Part shown: positions 6,887 through 14,222 of the stretch, piece by piece
How the letters are laid out: each line of letters begins with the position of its first letter
Numbering within the stretch: position 1 is the first letter of the stretch
Source: Candidatus Baldrarchaeota archaeon
Lineage (GTDB): Archaea; Asgardarchaeota; Baldrarchaeia; Baldrarchaeales; DXJG01
Assembly (NCBI GenBank): GCA_030587435.1
Contig: JAUQZC010000054.1
Location: forward strand, 1-14,723
Reading direction: 5' to 3'
DNA length: 14,723 nucleotides
Translations under genes and position numbers: made by a program
The notes under the pieces: model-generated
What the model saw: the letters and a program-made list of their open reading frames with translations, nothing else
Told to the model about the DNA's origin: nothing
Database searches by the model: none

Positions 6887-7612
6887 TTGGGAATATTCAG
6901 CGAAATATATTATTGGCTTGAAAGCCTCATAAACATAAACCCCTGGATTTCTGCCGTGCTAATCGGGTTCTTTAGCTCATTTGGAGTCTTCTTCTCCTTC
7001 GCACCGTCAGTTGTATTATACGTAGTATTGTTTGCACAAAGGTACAACCCACTACTCATTGCTGTTTGCGCAGGATTCGGAGCTATGACTGGAGAATTAT
7101 CAAGCTACTATCTAGGTTACATAGGTAAAAAAACAATAGACCTTGCTTCAAACAAAATTTCTAAAGATATACAATTATCGCCAAAAATGAGAGAATTTTT
7201 CATATGGCTAGACAACGTGCTTTACACAATGGGAGAAGAAGCAGTATTCCTATTCGCCTTAACACCCCTACCAGACGACCTTCTCCTCCTCTATTTAGGA
7301 GCTAAAAAATACCCCTTACAAAAAATAATTTTACCATGTTGGCTAGGTAAAACAGGCCTAATAGGAATATATTCCATACTTGGAACAATAGGAGCAAGCA
7401 TGCTCTTAACATTAGGAGAAGGAGTTCTCATCACAGCCTCCATAATAATATCTATAGCCTCCCTAGCAATAACTTACCTAGTAATGAAAAAGGACATCAC
7501 AGGAAACCCGGAAAAACTTGTATTAAAAATAAAAAGACTTAGAATACTTGTAGTTACCATAATAATGGTATTAATAAAACTTTTATTAGGCGGAAGAGAT
7601 GCCTCCAACTAA
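6887..7612 (+). CDS. VTT-domain (DedA/YqaA-like) integral membrane protein
   Basis: I chose TTG at 6887 because AGGTG (6876-6880) lies 6 bases before it; the in-frame GTG at 6878 is itself inside that SD and has none of its own. The protein is 241 residues. An N-terminal hydrophobic block rich in Phe and Ser is followed by the conserved loop region CAGFGAMTGELSSYYLGYIG, which is the VTT re-entrant motif pattern. Later come FALTPLPDDLLLLYLGAKK and a further hydrophobic span around WLGKTGLIGIYSILG. Two more membrane segments and a basic tail (KIKRLR) finish it. VTT proteins are lipid scramblase or transport-related membrane proteins. The gene is convergent with an unknown membrane protein, with 11 bases between them. 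Confidence 0.75.
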   Translation: MGIFSEIYYWLESLININPWISAVLIGFFSSFGVFFSFAPSVVLYVVLFAQRYNPLLIAVCAGFGAMTGELSSYYLGYIGKKTIDLASNKISKDIQLSPKMREFFIWLDNVLYTMGEEAVFLFALTPLPDDLLLLYLGAKKYPLQKIILPCWLGKTGLIGIYSILGTIGASMLLTLGEGVLITASIIISIASLAITYLVMKKDITGNPEKLVLKIKRLRILVVTIIMVLIKLLLGGRDASN

Positions 7613-7624
7613 AACATGCATGTT
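7613..7624. repeat. 12-bp perfect palindrome between convergent genes
   Basis: AACATGCATGTT fills the 11-base gap between the two convergent stop codons and enters the minus-strand stop. With no loop it is a poor hairpin. It may be a binding site or chance. Confidence 0.3.
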
Positions 7625-8466
7625 CAACCTCGCTTTCTTTTCCTCATAACCTTTACAATACCATACACCATACCTACAATGGCGAAAACTGCACTTACCA
7701 AACCAAATATCAGCCTAATAACATTTATCACATTAAATACAAAACCTAAAATCAACGCAAATAGAATTGGAAAGAGAAATATAACACCAATAGTGAAAAA
7801 CAGCAACCCGACTCGATAAAAATTATAACCGTAGAGAAGACCTGCAACAAAAAAGAAAACACCAGAGAAAAACAGAAAAACAAGAATATTCACTATCAGA
7901 GGAGAACTAGGAACAGAGATACCTAAAGTGTTCAAAATCATCGAAATAGCCTTAAACTCAGCCAAAGAACTTGAAAAGTTAACTGATAAACCTGCAATCA
8001 TACCCAAAATAAAACCTAAAGGATCATTTATCAAAGCAAAGAAAGCAAAAACGCTAGCAAGCACCAACATCGCGAAATCGACCCCAATATTTAAAAGCTC
8101 GGTAAAACTGGCCTTCAAAATCGCTAATTTTACAGTTGGACCCGAAGCGATTAAAGTACTAACAAGATTAAACACACTCACACCACTGCCTACTGAAACA
8201 AAAAAGTTTGCAATAAACCTAGGAGCCTTAATAAAGTGAAGAAAACCACCAAAAATAACAGTAACACCTCCAAGAATCGCAAGCCAAACAACAATACCGC
8301 CAATGAACCTAGAAACCTCAACAGGCAGCACACCTACTTCAGTAGCTTCTCTAACTAATGTAAGTAAACCCCCGGCTCTACCGCGAAACCCGCCAACGAG
8401 CATAGAAACCCCGGAAAGCAATGCAAACAAACCTTGACGAAACCTAGTTCTAGAATCACCACTCAA
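7624..8466 (-). CDS. Polytopic membrane protein of unknown family
   Basis: The preferred start is TTG at 8466, preceded by GGGGTG (8474-8479) with 7 bases between; the frame remains open to a TTG at 8493, which has no clear SD. The protein is about 280 residues. A polar start (SGDSRTRFRQ) is followed by around seven hydrophobic spans, among them a Gly-rich one (FIGGIVVWLAILGGVTVIFGG), one with ELLNIGVDFAMLVLAS, and a long Phe-rich C-terminal half, ending in the basic KVMRKRKRG. The basic tail suggests the C-terminus lies in the cytoplasm. I recognise no transport or enzyme motif. There are almost no charged residues in the spans, apart from Asp and Glu in the middle. The neighbour across the stop is another membrane protein, but they are convergent, so not an operon. 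Confidence 0.75.
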   Translation of the reverse strand: MSGDSRTRFRQGLFALLSGVSMLVGGFRGRAGGLLTLVREATEVGVLPVEVSRFIGGIVVWLAILGGVTVIFGGFLHFIKAPRFIANFFVSVGSGVSVFNLVSTLIASGPTVKLAILKASFTELLNIGVDFAMLVLASVFAFFALINDPLGFILGMIAGLSVNFSSSLAEFKAISMILNTLGISVPSSPLIVNILVFLFFSGVFFFVAGLLYGYNFYRVGLLFFTIGVIFLFPILFALILGFVFNVINVIRLIFGLVSAVFAIVGMVYGIVKVMRKRKRG

Positions 8467-8558
8467 AACTATACACCCCAACACATAACACAATCTATTC
8501 TAACAATTTCACTTAAATGAATTTTGAGGTAAGTTTCAAATTAAGTTACACAAACACC

Positions 8559-8567
8559 TTATATTAA
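8559..8567 (+). promoter_or_regulatory. TATA-like box of the cupin gene
   Basis: TTATATTAA lies about 46-54 bases before the ATG at 8613. Transcription would start near 8590, leaving a short leader with the SD TAGGTGA at 8601-8607. Confidence 0.5.
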
Positions 8568-8612
8568 AGGTCAATATTTAGTATTTAATAGTCAATAACA
8601 TAGGTGAACAAA

Positions 8613-8954
8613 ATGAAGGTGTTTAGTTACCGTGAAGTGAAAGCCGAAGAAGTAACAGAGGAGGGCGCAGCAAAAACAAAAGTTAGATGGCTTATAGATG
8701 AAAAAACAGGTGCCAAAAACTTTTTCATGAGAATGTTCGAAGTAGAACCAGGAGGCTACTCTCCACTCCACGCGCATCCATGGGAACACGAAATATTCAT
8801 CTTAGAAGGAGAAGGAACAGTTGTCAGCGAAGAAGGAGAACGCAAAGTTGGGCCGGGAGACGTAATATTCATACCTCCAAACGAAAAACACCAACTCAAA
8901 AACACAGGAAACCAAAAGTTTAAGTTCCTCTGCCTAATCCCTAGCATAAAGTAA
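8613..8954 (+). CDS. Small single-domain cupin
   Basis: The ATG at 8613 has TAGGTGA (8601-8607) 5 bases upstream; the GTG at 8604 lies inside that SD and is rejected. The 113-residue protein carries both cupin motifs. Motif 1 is GGYSPLHAHPWEHEIFILEGEG, with His53, His55 and Glu60 as likely metal ligands. Motif 2 is GPGDVIFIPPNEKHQLKN, with His93. This is a complete minimal cupin barrel of normal length, likely binding one divalent metal, in the cytosol. Small archaeal cupins of this kind are usually of unassigned function (isomerase, dioxygenase or sugar sensing). A T-tract follows, and the next gene in the same direction is a PP-loop ATPase, probably with its own promoter. Confidence 0.9.
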   Translation: MKVFSYREVKAEEVTEEGAAKTKVRWLIDEKTGAKNFFMRMFEVEPGGYSPLHAHPWEHEIFILEGEGTVVSEEGERKVGPGDVIFIPPNEKHQLKNTGNQKFKFLCLIPSIK

Positions 8955-8962
8955 TACAAAAC

Positions 8963-8977
8963 CTTTCTCTTCTTTTT
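8963..8977 (+). terminator. T-rich terminator after the cupin gene
   Basis: A pyrimidine run with a terminal T5 lies 9-23 bases after the stop codon, typical of archaeal termination. It is followed within 10 bases by the next gene's TATA-like box. Confidence 0.45.
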
Positions 8978-8983
8978 AAATCG

Positions 8984-8993
8984 TAGTTTAAAA
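8984..8993 (+). promoter_or_regulatory. TATA-like box of the PP-loop gene
   Basis: AGTTTAAAAA lies 31-40 bases before the ATG at 9024, so the transcript would have little or no leader. Only a weak AGGG-type SD (9013-9016) is visible. Confidence 0.35.
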
Positions 8994-9023
8994 AGATAGA
9001 TCAGAACATTCTAAGGGCTAAAA

Positions 9024-10205
9024 ATGCAAAAAACCTGTCAAATATGTCTCCTAGACGAAACCTACAAAGAATTCCCAATAGATGTGGAAGGTGGACTTAG
9101 ATACAAAATTGGAAGCATAAAAATAAATAGCACAGGACTATGCAACATATGTGAGCAATATCAAAAAGACAAAGCAGAATTCTTACATCTCAGAAATATT
9201 GCGAAAGAAAAACTTCAAAAAACGCTTTACGATACCAAGTCAAGCGACTATGATGCATTAGTAGCTTTAAGTGGAGGAAAAGATAGCACAATAACCCTAA
9301 TTTTGGCCAAAGAAAAATATAAACTAAATGTTTTGGCTTTTACAATAGACAACGGATTTAAAAACAAAGAAACAAGAGAAAACATTGAAAACGTAGTTGA
9401 CGAACTTGGCGTAGAACACGTAACCTTCAAAATACCTAAAACAATTTCCCGAAAAGTCTTCTCCCTCTCCATTAAAATCGGAGATCCCTGCACCATATGT
9501 CAAAGACTAATCAATCCACCAATAATGGCAAAAATGCAACTAAAAAACGGTATCAAAACCAGAATTCTAGGCATAGATTTAGCGCAAACCTACCACCAAT
9601 ACTACAAACCCATAAAATATTGGAAAAACGTATTTGACATCGAAAATCCCTTCATATACAGCATAAAGCAAGCAAACCCAAAAATATACGAGGAAAGAAG
9701 CAAAAAATACATACAAGAAATATTAAACGATGTAAAAATAGAGCACCAGACAAAAATAGAACAAGAATTGCAAAAAATAATGAAAATAATTCGGAAATAC
9801 TGGTTAAAGGAGAAGGAAATAGAAGAATTTGTAAAAAACAATGTTACAATACATCTGCATGCAATAGAAATCTCAAATAGAAACACACAAGAAAAAATAC
9901 TTGAAAATTATGGTTTTAAATTCCCCAAAATATCCAAAACATTTGCAACAGATTGTAAAATTTCAGCATTTGCCCACAGCATTCATACAAAGAAAATGGA
10001 AAAAGTACTTTTATCACAAGAAATTAGAGTAGGACTACTAACAAAAGAAGAAGCCCTAGAAAAATTGAACAGAAAACCAGCCATAAACGAACTAAAACAA
10101 CTATTAAAAGAACTGAAAATAGAAAAATTAGAAAACATCAGAAAAAGCAGCAAATTCTACGAAATATACGATAAAAACATAATACAGCAAGTAACAACTA
10201 AATGA
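9024..10205 (+). CDS. PP-loop ATPase, N-acetyl-sugar amidotransferase (WbpG)-like or related
   Basis: The 393-residue protein starts with a Cys4 finger: CQIC at 5-8 and CNIC at 40-43, spaced by a short beta segment. The PP-loop SGGKDS is at 83-88, preceded by the strand YDALVAL and followed by the second strand LNVLAFTIDNG. This motif binds ATP to adenylate a substrate. A second pair, CTIC at 156-159, lies where sulfur-transfer and amidotransferase relatives often have cysteines, and Cys311 (TDCKIS) adds a seventh. The C-terminal EIRVGLLTKEEALEKL resembles the end of WbpG-like amidotransferases. Those enzymes turn a sugar carboxylate or ketone into an amidine using ammonia from a glutaminase partner, but no glutaminase gene is nearby. 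tRNA or small-molecule thiolation is the alternative. A basic helical stretch (about 215-275) separates the PP-loop domain from the C-terminus. Confidence 0.75.
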   Translation: MQKTCQICLLDETYKEFPIDVEGGLRYKIGSIKINSTGLCNICEQYQKDKAEFLHLRNIAKEKLQKTLYDTKSSDYDALVALSGGKDSTITLILAKEKYKLNVLAFTIDNGFKNKETRENIENVVDELGVEHVTFKIPKTISRKVFSLSIKIGDPCTICQRLINPPIMAKMQLKNGIKTRILGIDLAQTYHQYYKPIKYWKNVFDIENPFIYSIKQANPKIYEERSKKYIQEILNDVKIEHQTKIEQELQKIMKIIRKYWLKEKEIEEFVKNNVTIHLHAIEISNRNTQEKILENYGFKFPKISKTFATDCKISAFAHSIHTKKMEKVLLSQEIRVGLLTKEEALEKLNRKPAINELKQLLKELKIEKLENIRKSSKFYEIYDKNIIQQVTTK

Positions 10206-10235
10206 CCAGGTTGTTACGAATTTAACCACAAAACG

Positions 10236-11195
10236 TCAAGCGGAACGTCTGCTCACAGCCAACTCATAGATTTTTACAGCCAACTCTTCCAAGTAGCTGG
10301 ATTTTTCAACCCTTTCCCTTAATTCTTTAGGAATTCCGTTGGCACCGTAATACGCCCCTGAAATAGCGCCAGTAATCGCCGCTATTGTATCTGTATCACC
10401 TCCACCTTTAATAGCCATGACAACCGAATCAATATAAGTAGAAGCCCTAGCAAAACAGAAAAGTGCACTTGAAACAGTTTCCACAACGTAGCCGGAAGTA
10501 CCCAAAACATCTAGAGCTTCCAGAGGATCCGTTTCATTACTTAAAAGTTTAGAAGCAAATTCTATTTTTTCCACGACAAGATTCTCAATATTCATTGCTG
10601 ACAACCCTTTTAAAACAAAGTCAAAAATATCACGTCGCCTACTTTCCTCATTCGCATGCAAACACCATCTAATAGCCAAAGCAACCGCGAAGGCCCCATT
10701 TATAGCTTCTTCATTTCTATGCGTAATAACAGCATCTTTCTCAACATCTCTATATAAAACTTCAATAGGCATATTGAAATCAAAAAGAGCAATGGGCGCA
10801 ACTCTCATAGCAGCACCATTTCCAGCCGCCCATTTCCCACTCACTCCACACGTTCTCCAATCACGGGTCTTAACATATTTTGACAAAGCCTTACTAACTG
10901 TCATTCCTATACCTCTAAGATCTCCAGACAAAAACCATTCACCATACAACTCAGCAATAACCTCAGGATCAACACGCTTAGCAGAAATAATAGCTTCAGC
11001 TAAACAAATAGCCATCAAAGTATCGTCAGTATACTTTCCTTCTCCCAGCCACCCAGCATGAAAAATCTTAAGTTCCTCTTCAGGAATCTTTTTCATCTCC
11101 TCCGAAGAAACACCCTCATAAGGCTGACCTAAAGCATCACCAATAGCTAAACCCAGCAAAGTACCCGCAAACTTATCCCTTAAACTTACTTTCAA
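10236..11195 (-). CDS. ADP-ribosylglycohydrolase family protein (DraG/ARH-like)
   Basis: The 319 residues contain the family's metal-binding motifs. LAIGDALGQPYEG at 16-28 is the opening motif. YTDDT at 55-59 and GGDTDT at 265-270 supply the acids that hold two magnesium ions. GNGAAMR at 125-131 and THRN at 158-161 complete the pocket. These enzymes remove ADP-ribose from arginine side chains or related substrates, in the cytosol. The start is TTG at 11195, with AAGGTGAT (11201-11208) 5 bases upstream, so it is well supported. It lies 110 bases downstream of the DUF169 gene in the same direction, and TATA-like stretches near 11224-11232 and 11268-11277 allow its own promoter. No ADP-ribosyltransferase gene is in the window, so the target is unknown. 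It is convergent with the PP-loop gene. Confidence 0.92.
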   Translation of the reverse strand: MKVSLRDKFAGTLLGLAIGDALGQPYEGVSSEEMKKIPEEELKIFHAGWLGEGKYTDDTLMAICLAEAIISAKRVDPEVIAELYGEWFLSGDLRGIGMTVSKALSKYVKTRDWRTCGVSGKWAAGNGAAMRVAPIALFDFNMPIEVLYRDVEKDAVITHRNEEAINGAFAVALAIRWCLHANEESRRRDIFDFVLKGLSAMNIENLVVEKIEFASKLLSNETDPLEALDVLGTSGYVVETVSSALFCFARASTYIDSVVMAIKGGGDTDTIAAITGAISGAYYGANGIPKELRERVEKSSYLEELAVKIYELAVSRRSA

Positions 11196-11305
11196 CCAAC
11201 ATCACCTTAACAAATCCAATAAAATGTATTTACCACCTGTAAGTGTCTTAAAGAAAAATATAACGATAATTATATAGAAGAGAAAAATATGGTTTGTGGC
11301 CGCTT

Positions 11306-12106
11306 TTAGACTTCTTTTAGTTTTTCTCCAAGCTTTTTGAAAGCCTCTGGGAACTCTGGTTGAAAACGCATGTAAATCGGTGTCGGATACCGCATCACCT
11401 TCTTCGCAAATATCTCCTTAACACCATTCACTACATCACTAAGCATTTTCGCTGGAACAGCAACAATAACCTCATGATCCTCGGTGGCAGCAAAAATCTT
11501 GTCCCCCTCATCAGGTAAAACAAAGTTAAACTTCTGAGACAAATAAGTTTGAATTACACCGTGAGCACAAGAAGCGTGTCTACCAGTATACTGAATATCT
11601 ATAGCCCCACCTACATTATACAGGTAGCCGTGAACAAGTATAAACGCTTGCGTAGGATTACCGTAAATCAACACAACATCAGGTTCGATCTTCGTCCTAT
11701 TTAACGGAGAAGTAAGAATACCCTGACATTCCCCAGGCTTAAGCTTACAATTCTCAACAGTAAACTTAGCACCCCTTGAAGCCGCTTCGCGATCCTTAAA
11801 GAACCCGGCTTCCAAAAGAAAATCAACCAAAATATCCTCGCTATCTAAAGAAGCCCAACCATACAGGAGACGAGCAAAGTTACACGAACACTCGTCCTTG
11901 GAAACACCCATAGTCCACCCATATCTCCTACTCATACTGAAAGCCTGGCACAAATTTATTTTAAACCCGAAAATTTTATTTGGCCGCCTAACATTCGAAG
12001 GAAACTCCTCATCGCTTTTAACCAGCTTAACAGCCACAGGATAAGTTTCAAGCCTCAAAACATCCATAAGAACAGAACCAACATTCCTCCACTCATCAAT
12101 ATCCAT
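11306..12106 (-). CDS. DUF169 family protein
   Basis: The 266-residue protein matches DUF169. The N-terminus has LRLETYPVAVKLV (17-29), and a central block EPDVVLIYGNPTQAFILVHG (141-160) is followed by the Cys-containing SCAHGVIQTY. Six cysteines are conserved-looking: Cys53, Cys73 and Cys75 (ECSC), Cys120, Cys127 and Cys180; some could bind a metal or cluster. The family has no agreed function and is common in anaerobic archaea and bacteria. The ATG at 12106 has an ideal SD, AGAGGTGATA (12111-12120), and a TATA-like box at 12143-12151. There is no signal peptide. The ADP-ribosylglycohydrolase gene lies downstream on the same strand. Confidence 0.9.
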   Translation of the reverse strand: MDIDEWRNVGSVLMDVLRLETYPVAVKLVKSDEEFPSNVRRPNKIFGFKINLCQAFSMSRRYGWTMGVSKDECSCNFARLLYGWASLDSEDILVDFLLEAGFFKDREAASRGAKFTVENCKLKPGECQGILTSPLNRTKIEPDVVLIYGNPTQAFILVHGYLYNVGGAIDIQYTGRHASCAHGVIQTYLSQKFNFVLPDEGDKIFAATEDHEVIVAVPAKMLSDVVNGVKEIFAKKVMRYPTPIYMRFQPEFPEAFKKLGEKLKEV

Positions 12107-12142
12107 ATTATATCACCTCTTAATTAACAACCTTCTCATAAC

Positions 12143-12151
12143 TTTATAATA
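12143..12151 (-). promoter_or_regulatory. TATA box of the DUF169 gene
   Basis: On the minus strand this reads TTATTATAA, about 37-45 bases before the ATG. The transcript would start near 12121, directly before the SD. Confidence 0.5.
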
Positions 12152-12252
12152 AACACTTCGCATTTATTGTTGAATTCAATTGTAAGGCCTCTAGTTTTAA
12201 GCATGAGAAAACGTATATAATCCTGTAAGACAATCTCGCCTCATCCGTAAAC

Positions 12253-12340
12253 CATGCAACGTGATAGCTTTTCATGCAAACTGTTTAAGTTAATATTTCA
12301 AGGTAATTTTAATAAACCATACATATATATTTTTCATGGT
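12253..12340 (+). promoter_or_regulatory. Regulatory region of the AbrB/VapC operon
   Basis: Direct repeats CATGCAA at 12253-12259 and 12273-12279 are 20 bases apart, two helical turns. ACCAT (12316-12320) and ATGGT (12336-12340) form an inverted repeat enclosing the TATA-like ACATATATATT (12321-12331) and ending in the SD. Antitoxins of this kind usually repress their own promoter, so these are plausible AbrB sites. A further TATA-like GTATATAAT lies near 12211-12220 without an obvious gene. Confidence 0.35.
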
Positions 12341-12348
12341 GAATAAAA

Positions 12349-12594
12349 TTGTCCATGATTGCTACAATTACCAGTAAAGGTATGGTAACCATACCTAAAA
12401 AAGTTAGGGAAAAACTTGGCCTAAAAAAGGGAATGAAAATAAAATTTATAGAAACGGAGAAAGGCTTCTTAATTGTTCCAATAAAAACATTAGAGCAATC
12501 CTTTGGTGATGGCGGAAAGGCAATGCTTGAAATTGCAAAAGAAATAGCTGGCTCTAGGAAAAGAGAGAGGATTCACGATGACAAAGAAATATAG
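12349..12594 (+). CDS. vapB: AbrB/SpoVT-type antitoxin (VapB-like)
   Basis: This 81-residue protein has an N-terminal swapped-hairpin AbrB domain: ITSKGMVTIPKKVREKLGLKKGMKIKF spans residues 7-33 and is nearly textbook, ending in FLIVP (40-44). The remaining 37 residues form a helical, charged tail (EQSF..AMLEIAKEIAG..KRERI) that should bind the toxin. The TTG at 12349 is preferred because GGTGA (12338-12342) lies 6 bases upstream; the ATG at 12355 is too far from that SD. The last 17 bases overlap the VapC gene, so the two are translationally coupled. It should neutralise the PIN ribonuclease and repress the operon. Confidence 0.92.
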   Translation: MSMIATITSKGMVTIPKKVREKLGLKKGMKIKFIETEKGFLIVPIKTLEQSFGDGGKAMLEIAKEIAGSRKRERIHDDKEI

Positions 12595-12997
12595 GAAGAA
12601 AGAAGCTAATGTTTTTGATACTGGTGCGTTTGCTCTTTATTTTGGTGGAGATGAACGTGTAAAGCCATATTTCGATGAAGTTTTTAGAAACGAGAAACAA
12701 GGAGTAGTGTGTGAACTTATCCTTGGTGAATTTTGGTATAAAACTTGTGAAAAACTCGGCACAAAAAAAGCTGAAGATTTTCTTACACGAATTTGCACCT
12801 CAAACATCTTAATAGTCGAAGAAAGTAAAATATACAGCCGCGCAGCTTTCTTTAAATGTAAATATAGAGACAAGTTTTCCTTCGTCGATTGTCACGTCTT
12901 GGCCTTAGCTGAGCTTACAAAAGGCACAATCATAACCACAGACAGCGACTTCAAAGACCTAAAAGAATTCAAAGTCATTTACATAGAGGTAGAATAG
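12578..12997 (+). CDS. vapC: PIN-domain ribonuclease toxin (VapC-like)
   Basis: The 139 residues form one PIN domain. Asp14 in VFDTGAFAL opens it, Glu51 in LILGEFWY is the second acid (Glu46 is an alternative), Asp104 in SFVDCHVLALAE the third, and TTDSDF at 120-125 supplies the fourth. All four acids that hold magnesium are present, so it should be active; VapC toxins usually cut tRNA or rRNA. The ATG at 12578 lies inside the end of the antitoxin gene and has the SD GAGAGGA (12564-12570) just upstream. The length is normal. A T-rich tract follows at 13001-13012. Such pairs move between genomes, and the sequence after this pair is badly decayed. Confidence 0.93.
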   Translation: MTKKYRKKEANVFDTGAFALYFGGDERVKPYFDEVFRNEKQGVVCELILGEFWYKTCEKLGTKKAEDFLTRICTSNILIVEESKIYSRAAFFKCKYRDKFSFVDCHVLALAELTKGTIITTDSDFKDLKEFKVIYIEVE

Positions 12998-13278
12998 CAA
13001 TTCTTTTTGTTTCAGTTTCCAATGTAGGTTTTGTCGCTTTCGCCTCTTAGCTTTTTAAACTAGGCTGACAATTTCTTAATTTTGCTTTTCATATCCCATC
13101 GAGGTTTCCTCAAAACCAAATAATTTTCCTCTTTATAGCTTCATCTATATAAGTTTCCCTTGCATTAATTTTGAAGACCTCTATGCACGAATTTGATATT
13201 TAATCGTTTTAATTAAATGTAAACGCTCTGTGCTTCTCAAGTTACGTTTATACTTCCATAATCTTTGTTTAGATGAAA
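12998..13278. other. Spacer with no intact gene, possible gene remnant
   Basis: On the minus strand an open stretch at 13110-13199 encodes ...IEVFKINARETYIDEAIKRK... and stops at TGA. A neighbouring frame continues as LRKPRWDMKSKIKKLSA and ends at TAG (13060-13062). Joined, they would make a basic peptide of about 46 residues, which may be a frameshifted remnant. No start codon is seen. TATATAAG at 13146-13153 is a good TATA sequence on the plus strand with no gene behind it. Confidence 0.3.
13001..13012 (+). terminator. T-tract terminator after the toxin gene
   Basis: TTCTTTTTGTTT starts 4 bases after the VapC stop codon. It is the likely end of the antitoxin-toxin transcript. Confidence 0.4.
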
Positions 13279-13721
13279 TTAAATGATAAAATATTCAGGG
13301 CATATTTTCATGTTTCGACACCAAAAAGACACCTGTATATCTTTTACGTGTGGAATAGTTGCAACTTTAGTAATTAAGCCGTGTAGATGTTCAAAATCTC
13401 GAACTACTCCGATTACCATTGGATCACAGTCCCCCATGATTTTTGTTGCCAAGATGATATCCCTTATTTCAATTAGTTTATTTAGAACCTGTGTGGAATA
13501 TTCATGCTCTGCATCGATCATGAGGACTGCCATGCCCTTGTAACCTATTTCTCTGGGGTTGATTACAACCGTTGAGCCTTATATTATACCCTTTTTTGCA
13601 ACATTCTAAACCTATTTACTATGGTATCTGGTGAGACTTTAAGCTTCCTAGCAATTTCTCTAAACGAAGTACGTGCATCTTTTTTGAGATACTCGATTAT
13701 CGCTAAATCAATTTCATCCAT
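13279..13721 (-). pseudogene. Lrp/AsnC-family regulator, broken by a frameshift and a stop
   Basis: The ATG at 13721 with GGGGTGAT (13728-13735) opens a normal winged-helix half: MDEIDLAIIEYL, then RTSFREIARKLKVSPDTIVNRF, residues 1-38. This frame stops at TAA 13584-13586 after 45 codons. The ligand-binding RAM half continues in another frame (GSTVVINP..EIGYKGMAVLMIDAEHEYS ... VVRDFEHLHGLI ... PEYFII) to TAA at 13279. To join them one must restore a base in the A6 tract on the minus strand (13592-13597) and change a second TAA at 13579-13581, where relatives have Lys. Two separate lesions make it a pseudogene, unless they are sequencing errors. If translated, the first part would be a free 45-residue HTH. 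It lies 15 bases after another broken Lrp gene. Confidence 0.8.
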
Positions 13722-13736
13722 GTAAATATCACCCCT

Positions 13737-14194
13737 TTAAAATTTAAATTCGAAATTTTCTGGAAAAGTTAGGACTTCTCCGACCCAAACGTTTGTGCCC
13801 ACACCTTTTACATGAGGATAGCTTTTAATGAGGTCTCTAACTTCGCTTAAACGGTTAATATCCTTAAAAATTGCTATACTAAACAAATTACATCTACCTA
13901 TCGATGGAACACAGATAAGTACCTCAGGTATTTTTTGAATAAATTTAATTACATCATTTATATAGGGGTAATTAACATCTATGCAAAAACTAGCTATATG
14001 CTCGTATCCAAGTTTTTTAGGATTAAGTAGACTGTAGTTCCAGAAATAATCCCCATTTTCTTCATTTTATTGAATCGTCTGATTATGGCATCTGTGGAAA
14101 CCTTACACTTTTTTGCTACATCTGTAAATGGAGTTCTGCCGTCTCGCTGAAGAGTTCTTAATGTCTTGAATCGGACGAAATCTTTATTAATGAC
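13737..14194 (-). pseudogene. Second Lrp/AsnC-family regulator, frameshifted
   Basis: The N-terminal half reads KDFVRFKTLRTLQRDGRT, then PFTDVAKKCKVSTDAIIRRF, a normal HTH, up to GIISGTTVYL. There the frame must shift: one base is missing near 14024 (a TTAAAT-like stretch reads TTAAT). The second half then runs PKKLGYEHIASFCIDVNYPY ... IFKDINRLSEVRDLI ... PENFEFKF to TAA at 13737, a complete RAM domain. No ATG, GTG or TTG is found in frame before the HTH, so the start may be lost too; the upstream limit is approximate. It lies directly before the first Lrp gene in the same direction, as a former two-gene operon. The two proteins are clearly different in sequence, not a recent duplication. Confidence 0.8.
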
Positions 14195-14222
14195 TATTAA
14201 TCCAAGTTTATGAGGTGGGAAC

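Noticed and set aside
7928..8239. 103-codon plus-strand open frame (and a 67-codon one at 7616-7819)
   Set aside because: Both are Lys/Thr/Ile-rich shadows of the minus-strand membrane protein gene.
10774..11061. 95-codon plus-strand open frame
   Set aside because: Antisense to the ADP-ribosylglycohydrolase, whose catalytic motifs are all present.
13283..13543. 86-codon plus-strand open frame
   Set aside because: Antisense to the RAM domain of the first Lrp pseudogene.
13279..14194. Tandem Lrp-like genes as siroheme decarboxylase (AhbA/AhbB)
   Set aside because: The C-terminal halves look like ordinary Lrp/AsnC RAM domains and no haem-pathway genes are near.
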